From Bacteroidales bacterium (GTDB lineage: Bacteria; Bacteroidota; Bacteroidia; Bacteroidales; Dysgonomonadaceae), in contig JAAYFR010000075.1 in assembly GCA_012728155.1 (NCBI GenBank), positions 1-10,933 of the forward strand: a stretch of DNA of 10,933 bases. Reading direction: 5' to 3'. The notes beneath the pieces were generated by a model. It was not told the origin of the DNA, searched no databases, and worked only from the letters and a program-made list of their open reading frames with translations. Position 1 is the stretch's first letter, and every line of letters starts with the position of its first letter. The position numbers and the translations under genes are program-made. Below are positions 1 through 6,897 of this stretch, in pieces.

Positions 1-14
1 AGAATCAGTGTAAA

Positions 15-1868
15 TCAACTCTTCTCCGGCTCCATCCAGTCGCCATACTCTTTGATCAGTCGAATCAGATGCTCCACCGCCTCCCCCTGAGGGATATTTT
101 TCTCCACCAGCTCCCTCTTCCGATAGAGTGAAATCTTGCCTTGTTCCGCGCCCACATAACCATAGTCCGCATCGGCCATCTCCCCCGGTCCGTTCACGAT
201 ACAGCCCATCACCCCTATCTTCAGGTGCTTGAGGTGGGAGAAGTGCTGCTTGATCAAGGCGACGGTCGCCTGCAGGTCGAACAGCGTCCTTCCGCAACCG
301 GGGCAGGAGATGAACTCCGTCTTGCTGGTCCGCACCCGTGCCGCCTGCAATATACCAAAAGCATAGGCGTCGAGATCCATGATATCGATCTTCCCCCGGT
401 TGGTGATCATCATACCATCTCCAAATCCATCAAGCAACAGCGTACCGAAATCCACCCCCCCCTTTATCTGGATATCTTCCGCTTTATCTTCGGCATAGCT
501 GCGCTGCAGGACGACCGGCACCCGGCACCCGGCGTGCAACAGTGCATGGAAGAATGCCCGCTGCTCACCCACCCCGTTCTGATGCGAGGTGGCGAGGATC
601 ACCGCTATCTTGGGTGTCTCTTTCAGGAAAGCAACCACCTCATCCGAAAGCTCCGGATAGGAGAGATGAAGGAACTTCACTTTGGCAGGGCACTCCCTTA
701 TCTTGTCGCGTGTGGCAACCGTAAAAAGCGGGAAATGATCAATCCTCTCCTCCCAGCAGGGATAATCGACGATCGATTTTATCCCCTTCGGGAAATGGGC
801 AGGCACTCGGCTTCCCACATAAATATAGTCGGGGATGAAATGGGGGTTGATCGACATGTCATCGACTTCACTCCTGTCGGAGATCACCACCGGCAGATAC
901 TCCCCCCCGATATTCCAGACAGAGTCGGTCTCACGCCGGTCGGTAGAGAAAGGCGAAAAACCGGGATAGGGAACAGCCTCAATCGGTGGATGCCCATTGC
1001 GCCGGTTCACATAATCGACCAATTTCCGGGCGACCGGCACCTCCACTTCGGGATCCTCACTCAACGACACCCGGATGGTGTCACCCAACCCGTCGCTCAA
1101 CAGCGCACCGATACCTACCGCCGACTTCATCCGGCCATCCTCGCCATCGCCCGCCTCCGTCACTCCCAGATGGAGCGGGAAATGGAAACCCTCCTTCTCC
1201 ATGGCGGCCACCAGCAGACGTACCGACTTGGTCATCAGCAACGTGTTGGAAGCTTTCAGCGATATCACGATATCGTAAAAACCCTCCTCCTTGGCGATCC
1301 TCAAGTACTCCATACAAGACTCCACCATCCCCTCCGGGGTGTCGCCATAGCGGCTCATGATGCGTTCCGACAACGAGCCGTGGTTCACGCCGATACGGAG
1401 CGCCGTCGCATGCTCCTTACAAATCCGGAGAAATGGGATCACCTTGGAACGAATCCTCTCCAGCTCCAACGCATACTCTTCGTCGCTATAGACCCGTTCA
1501 GCTACATTTTTTTGCCGGTCCACGAAATTACCGGGATTGATGCGCACCTTCTCGGCGATGGTGGCGGCCACCTCGGCAGCACGGGGATTGAAATGGATGT
1601 CGGCCGACAGCGGAGTGGTGTACCCCTTCTCCCTTAACTGCCGCTTTATCTCACGCAAGTTGTTGGCTTCACGCACCCCCTGCGTTGTCAGGCGGATCAG
1701 ATCGGCACCTGCCGCGATGATGCGCTCACACTGCGCCACACTTCCCTCGCTATCCAACGTATGGGTATTGGTCATTGTCTGCACCACCACGGGATAGTTT
1801 CCGCCCATAACCATATTGCCTACATGCACCTCCACTGTAGGGCGCCGTTTGTAATTGAAGAAATCCAT
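15..1868 (-). CDS. ispG: 4-hydroxy-3-methylbut-2-enyl diphosphate synthase (IspG/GcpE), long three-domain form
   Basis: IspG reduces 2-C-methyl-D-erythritol 2,4-cyclodiphosphate to HMBPP, the next-to-last step of the cytosolic MEP isoprenoid pathway, using a [4Fe-4S] cluster. The N-terminal barrel is recognisable from MTNTHTLD, RLTTQGVREA, ADIHFNP and RINPGNF. The C-terminal iron-sulfur domain shows CPGCGRTLFD and GCIVNGPGE; with the start used here the ligands are Cys522, Cys525, Cys556 and Glu563. At 617 residues it is far longer than the roughly 370 of E. coli IspG because about 250 residues separate the barrel from the cluster domain, as in the plant and Bacteroidota type. I chose the ATG at 1868 because MDFFNYKRR matches the usual start of Bacteroidota IspG. 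An in-frame ATG at 1892, with GGAGG 11 bases upstream, is a real alternative and would overlap the stop of the upstream gene. Probably co-transcribed with that MBL-fold gene. Identification is very secure. Confidence 0.96.
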   Translation of the reverse strand: MDFFNYKRRPTVEVHVGNMVMGGNYPVVVQTMTNTHTLDSEGSVAQCERIIAAGADLIRLTTQGVREANNLREIKRQLREKGYTTPLSADIHFNPRAAEVAATIAEKVRINPGNFVDRQKNVAERVYSDEEYALELERIRSKVIPFLRICKEHATALRIGVNHGSLSERIMSRYGDTPEGMVESCMEYLRIAKEEGFYDIVISLKASNTLLMTKSVRLLVAAMEKEGFHFPLHLGVTEAGDGEDGRMKSAVGIGALLSDGLGDTIRVSLSEDPEVEVPVARKLVDYVNRRNGHPPIEAVPYPGFSPFSTDRRETDSVWNIGGEYLPVVISDRSEVDDMSINPHFIPDYIYVGSRVPAHFPKGIKSIVDYPCWEERIDHFPLFTVATRDKIRECPAKVKFLHLSYPELSDEVVAFLKETPKIAVILATSHQNGVGEQRAFFHALLHAGCRVPVVLQRSYAEDKAEDIQIKGGVDFGTLLLDGFGDGMMITNRGKIDIMDLDAYAFGILQAARVRTSKTEFISCPGCGRTLFDLQATVALIKQHFSHLKHLKIGVMGCIVNGPGEMADADYGYVGAEQGKISLYRKRELVEKNIPQGEAVEHLIRLIKEYGDWMEPEKS

Positions 1869-1878
1869 ATCGTACTCT

Positions 1879-2628
1879 TTATCCCCTATCATCCACACCG
1901 GTACCTCCAAACCGGAACGATTGCCGCGGATGCGATAACGGCAGGAACTGACAATCATAGAGGGCAGCAATCTTTTCGAACCGGTTCACCTTGTCGTAAT
2001 CCTCACCAAAATGCATCGGCAGGAAAAGGTCGGTTTTTATGCGTGCTACAAACTGCTCCGCCCCCCGCATGAACTCTCTCCCCAATCGGGGATCCACGGG
2101 GAACATCGCTAAGTAGAGGTGACTGCTCTCTTCCGCCAACAGTTCCAACTCACACAAAAAATGGTTCTCATAAGAGAGCGCCTCCGCCGTGCTTACCTCC
2201 TCATTCCAATGCCAGTTGTTCAGATCTCCCGCATGAAAGATCTGCCGCTGCTTGTGCTCCACCAAAAAAGAGCCGCCGGCATCCGTCGACCCGAATGCCT
2301 TTATCCGAAGATGCCGATCACGATAACCCCCCTCCTTCTCTAGATAGAGCGCATCCCCCACCCGGGAAACCCCACTCTCCAACAGCTCCTTCGAGAAGAT
2401 ATAGTGGATATCCTTTTTCTTCTCCCTCCAAGTGAGTATCTCCGGATTAAAATGGTCATAATGCGAATGCGAACAGAGCAGATAGAGATCCCCCTCCCGG
2501 TTGAGCAGATAATCCCGTACCCATTCCGAGCGCTCACCACCGGGAGCATCGCGGTAATAATCGAAGAGGATTGAGAAACCATCGAACTCAACCAGATAAC
2601 AACTATGATAGATATAGGTGACTGTCAT
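1879..2628 (-). CDS. MBL-fold metal-dependent hydrolase (UlaG/UPF0173-like)
   Basis: A 249-residue protein of the metallo-beta-lactamase fold, most like the UlaG/UPF0173 branch. Visible motifs are an N-terminal YHSCYLVEFDG strand-turn, the metal motif HSHYDH (His54, His56, Asp58, His59), a GSTDAG turn near 114, FHAGDLNNWHW with the bridging Asp135, and LPMHFGED with His206. These would bind two metal ions, probably zinc or manganese. No signal peptide or membrane segment is seen, so it is likely cytosolic. The substrate cannot be told from sequence. The ATG at 2628 is chosen because the MTVTYIYHS start begins the first beta strand and AGGA lies about 10 bases upstream; the frame stays open up to 2736 but that extension has no family features. 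The next gene, ispG, starts 10 bases after this stop, or overlaps it by 14 if its alternative start is used, so the two are probably translationally coupled. A role in isoprenoid synthesis would be guesswork. Confidence 0.88.
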   Translation of the reverse strand: MTVTYIYHSCYLVEFDGFSILFDYYRDAPGGERSEWVRDYLLNREGDLYLLCSHSHYDHFNPEILTWREKKKDIHYIFSKELLESGVSRVGDALYLEKEGGYRDRHLRIKAFGSTDAGGSFLVEHKQRQIFHAGDLNNWHWNEEVSTAEALSYENHFLCELELLAEESSHLYLAMFPVDPRLGREFMRGAEQFVARIKTDLFLPMHFGEDYDKVNRFEKIAALYDCQFLPLSHPRQSFRFGGTGVDDRG

Positions 2629-2721
2629 AACTAAAATTCCTACCATTAATAACAACTCAACGGAGAAAAGTTCACCCGGTTTCACATAAAAATTGGTAAA
2701 AGCGAAAATCGGAAGAGCCCT

Positions 2722-2741
2722 GCAACCCTCGAGCAACCCTC
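2722..2741. repeat. Tandem 9-base direct repeat GCAACCCTC
   Basis: GCAACCCTC occurs at 2722-2730 and again at 2733-2741, separated by two bases, giving an 11-base period, close to one DNA helical turn. It lies in the divergent spacer between the MBL-fold gene and aqpZ, about 95 bases upstream of the MBL start codon. The spacing would suit a protein binding one face of the helix, but no regulator can be named and chance duplication is possible. Confidence 0.4.
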
Positions 2742-2751
2742 AAGCGACAGA

Positions 2752-2780
2752 AAAAAATGTGGAACGACTCCACAATTTTT
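2752..2780 (-). terminator. Terminator-like hairpin in divergent spacer
   Basis: TGTGGA (2758-2763) and TCCACA (2769-2774) form a 6-base stem with a 5-base loop. Read on the minus strand it is followed at once by seven T residues (2757-2751); read on the plus strand by an A and five T residues. The A/T flanks can pair further across one A-A mismatch. It has the look of an intrinsic terminator working mainly leftward, yet no gene ends here: aqpZ starts to the right and the MBL gene starts to the left. It may insulate the divergent promoters, attenuate the MBL-ispG leader, or act as a DNA operator. Confidence 0.5.
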
Positions 2781-2813
2781 GATTCGATGCACAAATTATT
2801 ACCAATTAATTAC

Positions 2814-2821
2814 TTACTTTG
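2814..2821 (+). promoter_or_regulatory. Weak candidate -7 box for aqpZ
   Basis: TTACTTTG is one base from the Bacteroidota -7 consensus TAnnTTTG and lies 36 bases before the aqpZ ATG. No TTTG lies at the usual 19-21 base distance upstream; the nearest, at 2778-2781, is 32 bases away. The call rests on position and partial match only. Confidence 0.3.
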
Positions 2822-2857
2822 TAAGGTAGTCTATGTCTTACTAAAATATCAAAAATC

Positions 2858-3544
2858 ATGAAGAAGTATCTGGCAGAGATGATCGGCACCATGGTGCTGG
2901 TATTAATGGGCTGCGGCGCAGCCGTATTCGCAGGGGCTGGACAGCCTTTCGACTCCGTAGGCACGTTAGGCGTGGCATTCGCATTCGGCCTTTCGGTAGT
3001 GGCAATGGCTTATGCCATCGGTAGCATTTCGGGATGCCATATCAACCCCGCCATCACGTTGGGAGTATTCCTCTCCGGCAGGATGAGCGGTAAAGATGCC
3101 GGCATCTATATGGTCTTTCAGGTGATCGGTGCCATTATCGGTTCCTCCATCCTCTGGTTTCTTGCCAAAGATTCCGGCTCCACCACCACCCTCACCGGAG
3201 CCAACGGCTTTGCCGACGGAGCGATGGCCACCGCCTTTGTCGCTGAAGCGGTCTTCACCTTCATCTTCGTACTGGTTGTGCTGGGAGTGACCGCCAAAAA
3301 CGGGCTGAACAAGTTCGCCGGCCTGGCCATCGGTCTGGCATTGGTGTTGATACACATCGTCTGTATCCCCATCACGGGAACTTCCGTAAACCCCGCCCGC
3401 AGTATAGGGCCGGCTCTTTTTGAAGGAGGTGCAGCATTGGCACAGCTCTGGCTATTTATCGTAGCCCCATTCCTTGGCGCTGCCATAGCAGCCTTTGTAT
3501 GGAAAGGGATAACCGTGGAGAACGATGCGGCGAAAGCGGCATAA
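2858..3544 (+). CDS. aqpZ: Aquaporin Z-type water channel (MIP family)
   Basis: An inner-membrane channel for passive water flow, 228 residues, close to E. coli AqpZ (231). Both pore half-helices carry their signatures: GCHINPAITLG (NPA at 63-65) and GTSVNPARSIG (NPA at 178-180). The selectivity filter of water-specific aquaporins is complete by alignment: Phe43, His166, Thr175 and Arg181, with the same spacing between the last three as in AqpZ. Filter residues of glycerol channels are not present. Hydrophobic stretches account for six membrane helices. The start is preceded by an A/T-rich stretch without Shine-Dalgarno sequence, which is common in this phylum. It is transcribed alone: divergent from the MBL-ispG pair and closed by a strong terminator just after the stop. 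A likely role is rapid osmotic adjustment; nothing in the sequence shows how it is regulated. Identification is secure. Confidence 0.95.
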   Translation: MKKYLAEMIGTMVLVLMGCGAAVFAGAGQPFDSVGTLGVAFAFGLSVVAMAYAIGSISGCHINPAITLGVFLSGRMSGKDAGIYMVFQVIGAIIGSSILWFLAKDSGSTTTLTGANGFADGAMATAFVAEAVFTFIFVLVVLGVTAKNGLNKFAGLAIGLALVLIHIVCIPITGTSVNPARSIGPALFEGGAALAQLWLFIVAPFLGAAIAAFVWKGITVENDAAKAA

Positions 3545-3570
3545 TGCCACTGTCTTAACAATTGGAAGAG

Positions 3571-3602
3571 GAGAGTGAATCTGTTGGTTCACTCTCTTTT
3601 TT
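3571..3602 (+). terminator. Intrinsic terminator after aqpZ
   Basis: GAGAGTGAA (3571-3579) pairs perfectly with TTCACTCTC (3588-3596) around an 8-base loop, followed by six T residues (3597-3602). A-rich bases before the stem can pair with the T run and lengthen it. It begins 27 bases after the aqpZ stop and separates aqpZ from the fabI promoter. Confidence 0.9.
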
Positions 3603-3657
3603 ATCGGTATGGAGAACTAATTTTGGGGCAAGGTGTTTATTTGTTGCACAGTTTTTG

Positions 3658-3665
3658 TACATTTG
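3658..3665 (+). promoter_or_regulatory. Promoter -7 box of fabI (TACATTTG)
   Basis: TACATTTG matches the Bacteroidota -7 consensus TAnnTTTG exactly. It lies downstream of the aqpZ terminator and would start transcription near 3670, giving a leader of about 86 bases. The -33 partner is not ideal: a TTTG at 3640-3643 is only 14 bases away, and a GTTT at 3635-3638 gives a better gap but weaker match. Confidence 0.6.
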
Positions 3666-3696
3666 TGCAGTTTTTCAAAAACCAATCAGAGCCAAA

Positions 3697-3734
3697 TCCG
3701 AATAAAAAACTGCCCACAGCAGGATTTATTCGGA
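3697..3734 (+). promoter_or_regulatory. Nested hairpin in the fabI leader
   Basis: TCCGAATAAA (3697-3706) is the perfect reverse complement of TTTATTCGGA (3725-3734). Inside these 10-base arms, after a small internal loop (AAA against GA), CTGC (3710-3713) pairs with GCAG (3719-3722) around a 5-base loop. The structure ends 21 bases before the fabI ATG and lies within the predicted leader RNA. No T run follows, so it is not a standard terminator. It may be a DNA operator for a fatty-acid regulator or an RNA control element; the sequence alone does not decide. Confidence 0.55.
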
Positions 3735-3755
3735 AAATCAAAATTGAAAAAGATT

Positions 3756-4613
3756 ATGAGTTACAACTTATTAAAAGGAAAAAGAGGCATTATCTTCGGA
3801 GCGCTGAACGACCAGTCCATCGCCTGGAAGGTGGCCGAAAGAGCCGTAGAAGAGGGCGCTATCATCACATTGTCGAACACCCCGGTAGCAGTCCGTATTG
3901 GAGATACCGCCAAACTGGGAGAGAAACTCAACAGTGAGATCCTGCCGGCAGATGCCACCAATGTGGAAGATTTGGAGATGGTCTTTTCCAAGTCGATGGA
4001 GATATTGGGAGGGAAAATCGATTTCGTCCTCCATTCCATCGGCATGTCGCCCAACGTCCGCAAGAAACGGACATACGACGACCTGGATTATGATATGCTG
4101 GCCAAGACGCTGGACATCTCCGCCATCTCCTTCCATAAGATGCTGCAGGTAGCCCGCAAGTTAGACGCGGTGGAGAGGGGCGGATCGATGCTTGCCCTTA
4201 CCTATGTGGCGGCACAACGTGTCTTCTACGGCTATAACGACATGGCCGATGCCAAGGCGCTGTTGGAATCCATCACCCGCAGCTTCGGATATATCCTGGG
4301 CCGCGACAAGGGGGTACGGGTGAATACCATCTCCCAGTCGCCCACCATGACCACCGCCGGAAGTGGGGTCAAAGGGATGACCGACCTGATGGATTTCTCC
4401 GAGCGGATGGCCCCCATCGGAAATGCCGATGCCGACGATTGTGCCGACTACTGTATCGTGATGTTCTCCGACCTCACCCGCAAGGTGACCATGCAGAACC
4501 TCTACAACGACGGCGGCTTCTCAAGCATGGGCATGAGCCTCCGCGCCATGAAGCAGTACAGCAACGGGCTGGATGAGCATCGCGATGAAGAGGGCAATGT
4601 GATCTACGGATAA
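3756..4613 (+). CDS. fabI: Enoyl-[acyl-carrier-protein] reductase (NADH), FabI
   Basis: FabI reduces the trans-2-enoyl-ACP double bond in the last step of each cycle of type II fatty-acid elongation, in the cytosol. The 285-residue protein is an atypical short-chain dehydrogenase. The N-terminal cofactor site reads GIIFGALNDQSIAW, the FabI version of the Rossmann glycine-rich loop. The active site reads YVAAQRVFYGYNDMADAK: Tyr150 and Tyr160 with Lys167 reproduce the Tyr-Tyr-x6-Lys arrangement of E. coli FabI (Tyr146, Tyr156, Lys163). Near the C-terminus, NDGGFSSMGM is the expected end of the fold. It is some 20 residues longer than the E. coli enzyme, with a tail rich in charged residues. The ATG at 3756 is used because the family start is a few residues before the glycine loop; the frame is open further upstream but that stretch covers the promoter and leader hairpin. 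There is no clear Shine-Dalgarno site. This family is the target of triclosan. Confidence 0.96.
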   Translation: MSYNLLKGKRGIIFGALNDQSIAWKVAERAVEEGAIITLSNTPVAVRIGDTAKLGEKLNSEILPADATNVEDLEMVFSKSMEILGGKIDFVLHSIGMSPNVRKKRTYDDLDYDMLAKTLDISAISFHKMLQVARKLDAVERGGSMLALTYVAAQRVFYGYNDMADAKALLESITRSFGYILGRDKGVRVNTISQSPTMTTAGSGVKGMTDLMDFSERMAPIGNADADDCADYCIVMFSDLTRKVTMQNLYNDGGFSSMGMSLRAMKQYSNGLDEHRDEEGNVIYG

Positions 4614-4664
4614 GTATTGAGGCTCTTTTTGTCGCTACCTCTCCGATAATCCATTTTTATCATG

Positions 4665-4672
4665 TATATTTG
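4665..4672 (+). promoter_or_regulatory. Promoter -7 box (TATATTTG) almost adjoining the start codon
   Basis: TATATTTG matches TAnnTTTG exactly and ends only six bases before the ATG at 4679. With usual Bacteroidota spacing, transcription would begin at about 4677-4679, giving a leaderless or nearly leaderless message. A TTTG at the normal 19-21 base distance upstream is lacking; one is present 33 bases upstream (4628-4631). Confidence 0.5.
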
Positions 4673-4678
4673 CATCCT

Positions 4679-5287
4679 ATGTTCCTAAAATTATATAATG
4701 AGAACCCCAATCCGCGAGAGATTGAGAAGGTGGTTTCGGTACTGCGCGACGGAGGTGTCGTGATCTATCCTACCGATACCCTCTACGGAATGGGGTGCGA
4801 TGCGTTGAACGTGCGGGCAGTGGAGAAGATATGCGACCTGAAAGGGATCAATCCACAAAAAAGCAACCTGTCGATCATCTGCAACGACCTGAGTGTGATC
4901 AGCGAATATGCGAAGATAACCACCCCCGTTTTCAAACTGATGAAACGCAATCTGCCGGGACCGTTCACCTTCATCCTGCCCACCACCTCGTCGCTGCCCA
5001 AGATCTATAAGAACAAGAAGACCGTCGGAATCCGCATACCCAACAACAACATCATCCGCGAGATCGTGTCGCAGCTGGGCAACCCGGTGCTGAGCACCAC
5101 GGTGAAAGATGAAGGGGATGAGATGGAATATAGTACCGACCCGGAACTGATCTACGAAAAATGGGGGGAATTTGCCGATATCGTGATTGATGGCGGCATC
5201 GGGGGAACGGAACCCTCTACCATCGTGGATTGTACCTCCGACGAACCGGAGATCATCCGACAGGGGAAAGGGGCGTTAAATTTCTAA
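4679..5287 (+). CDS. YrdC-fold protein, YciO/TsaC/Sua5 family (putative threonylcarbamoyl-AMP synthase)
   Basis: A 202-residue single-domain YrdC-fold protein. Members such as TsaC and Sua5 make threonylcarbamoyl-AMP from threonine, bicarbonate and ATP for t6A37 of tRNA. Family motifs are YPTDTLYGMGCD (30-41), NLPGPFTFIL (91-100), VGIRIPNNN (116-124) and VLSTT (137-141). The pattern matches E. coli YciO more than TsaC: KLMKRNLPGPFTFIL resembles the YciO segment, the Lys-x-Arg pair of TsaC is here Lys55-Gly-Ile57, and the TsaC Ser-x-Asn signature is Ser139-Thr-Thr. So it may be a YciO-type protein with weak or different activity, unless it is the only family member in the genome. The ATG at 4679 is used; a TTG three codons earlier lies inside the promoter box. 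No C-terminal Sua5 domain is present. The S41 protease starts 77 bases downstream on the same strand. Confidence 0.88.
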   Translation: MFLKLYNENPNPREIEKVVSVLRDGGVVIYPTDTLYGMGCDALNVRAVEKICDLKGINPQKSNLSIICNDLSVISEYAKITTPVFKLMKRNLPGPFTFILPTTSSLPKIYKNKKTVGIRIPNNNIIREIVSQLGNPVLSTTVKDEGDEMEYSTDPELIYEKWGEFADIVIDGGIGGTEPSTIVDCTSDEPEIIRQGKGALNF

Positions 5288-5364
5288 AAAAAGGCCAAAC
5301 AGAAGCAACTCTTTCCTATTTTCGCAGTCCGATATGTTCATACAACTACATTGAAGCCACAATT

Positions 5365-6864
5365 ATGAAAAAAACTTCACTCACGCTACTTATTCTCGCA
5401 TTGGCTATATGGGGCACATCTTGTAAAAAAGATGATTCGATAACACCCCAAAACAATGACGTGTCTATTGTTTCTCAGTTTGTATATGACGGTATGTCCG
5501 CCTATTATTTATGGGCAGACGATATGGTCAATAAAAAACCTACGGCCAATGATACAGACCCCAAGAAATACTTTGAGAGCGTTTTACATAAAACAGATAC
5601 CGATCATGGGTGGTCATGGATTACAGACGATATAGAAGAGCTTCTTAAAGATTTTGAGGGAGAAGCTACCGACGCGTTCGGCTTTTCCCCCTTAGTTTTA
5701 TGGACAGATAACACAAGAACCCAATTACTGGGATTCGTAAGGTATATCTATCCCAATACCCCAGCGTCGGAAGCTGGAATTGTGCGAGGAAACGTGATTA
5801 CAAAAATTGATGGTGATGACATTACACTTTCGAATTATGCCATATTGTATGGTGCAAACAAAGAGACGACCTTTACGGTTGTGGACCAAAATTTTGAAAA
5901 CCCAAGAGAGGTTAAGATCACGCCCCGCAGCTTCCCTACCGACCCGGTGCTCTACCATAAAGTGTATGAGATAGAGGGTAAAAAAATCGCTTACCTTTTT
6001 TATACCGGTTATAGGGGGAATTATAACAATAAACTCTATGAGGCGTTCAGAGATTTTAAACAAGCAGGGGCAACCGAATTGGTATTGGATTTGCGCTATA
6101 ACCCCGGTGGCGACGTGTCGGCGGCCATTTATCTCGCATCGTTAATCGCGCCCGAAGCGGAAGTTAGAAACAAGTCGGTATTCAGTATCATGAGTTACAA
6201 CAAATTTGTGAACGCTATATTTGATGAAAATAAGTGGGACAGAAGCGACCGGTTGGGTGTTTACGACACAAACAAAGCCCCAAATCCATTGGATGCGAAT
6301 CTGAATCTGGAGAAAGTATACGTCCTGACCACCCGCAGCTCCGCCTCGGCATCCGAATTAACCACTTTCTGCCTGAAACCCTATATGGCAGTAGAACACA
6401 TAGGCGAATATACTGCGGGTAAATATACCGCTTCATGGACGATACACGCATATAACAGTTTTAAGAAAGACGGACAAGAAAGGGTGCAACCCATTTATAA
6501 AGAATCGAAACTTTCGGCTGATGAGAAAAATCAACTGAAAAATTGGGGAATGCAGCCCATCGTAGGTAGGTATACCGACAAAAACGGTAAGGATTTTATT
6601 GATGATGGTACACTTATTCCTAATCACCCAATCGAGACAGAAGAATATAATACAGAGACCTGGAAACCGATAGGCGATGAAAACGACTATCTGTTCGCTA
6701 AAGCTATCTCACTGATTACTGGAAAACCCTACACAACGGCATCGGTGCGCAGCATATCCGATAAGAGATTCATTGATGCCGGATTGTTTTCTCCGTCAGA
6801 AAAATTAAACAGAAGAGGGGTTCATATAGACAATATAACATCCAAGCAGGGTGAACTTCGATAG
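5365..6864 (+). CDS. S41-family (C-terminal processing type) serine protease, probable surface lipoprotein
   Basis: A 499-residue lipoprotein protease. The N-terminus is a type II signal peptide with Cys20 as lipidation site (WGTSC), and the mature start CKKDD resembles the lysine-plus-acidic surface-export signal described for Bacteroidota, so it probably faces outside the cell. Next come an N-terminal helical segment (YDGMSAYYLWADDM, about 50-63), a PDZ domain (about 115-175, NTPASEAGIVRGNVITKIDG) and the S41 core from about 205. LDLRYNPGGD and SSASASEL are family hallmarks; by alignment to E. coli Prc the catalytic pair is Ser328 and Lys353 (YTAGKY), with the same 25-residue gap. It therefore looks active. 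The substrate is unknown. The ATG at 5365 is chosen because it begins the signal peptide; the frame is open upstream into the preceding gene. Base composition is much more AT-rich than the neighbouring housekeeping genes. It may read through from the YciO-like gene or use an imperfect box TATTTTCG at 5317-5324. Confidence 0.92.
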   Translation: MKKTSLTLLILALAIWGTSCKKDDSITPQNNDVSIVSQFVYDGMSAYYLWADDMVNKKPTANDTDPKKYFESVLHKTDTDHGWSWITDDIEELLKDFEGEATDAFGFSPLVLWTDNTRTQLLGFVRYIYPNTPASEAGIVRGNVITKIDGDDITLSNYAILYGANKETTFTVVDQNFENPREVKITPRSFPTDPVLYHKVYEIEGKKIAYLFYTGYRGNYNNKLYEAFRDFKQAGATELVLDLRYNPGGDVSAAIYLASLIAPEAEVRNKSVFSIMSYNKFVNAIFDENKWDRSDRLGVYDTNKAPNPLDANLNLEKVYVLTTRSSASASELTTFCLKPYMAVEHIGEYTAGKYTASWTIHAYNSFKKDGQERVQPIYKESKLSADEKNQLKNWGMQPIVGRYTDKNGKDFIDDGTLIPNHPIETEEYNTETWKPIGDENDYLFAKAISLITGKPYTTASVRSISDKRFIDAGLFSPSEKLNRRGVHIDNITSKQGELR

Positions 6865-6897
6865 ATCAATCAACGCCGAAGCATCGAAATGCTAACC

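Noticed and set aside
141..1637. Long plus-strand open frame (498 codons) opposite ispG
   Set aside because: It is antisense to a very well conserved ispG; the translation has no family motif and reflects GC-rich codon bias on the opposite strand.
3640..3646. TTTG as -33 element for fabI
   Set aside because: The gap to the -7 box is only 14 bases, too short for the usual 19-21.
6880..6893. AGCAT-CGAA-ATGCT hairpin between the convergent S41 and Spy-like genes
   Set aside because: Only five base pairs and no T run in either direction, so it does not qualify as a terminator; probably chance.
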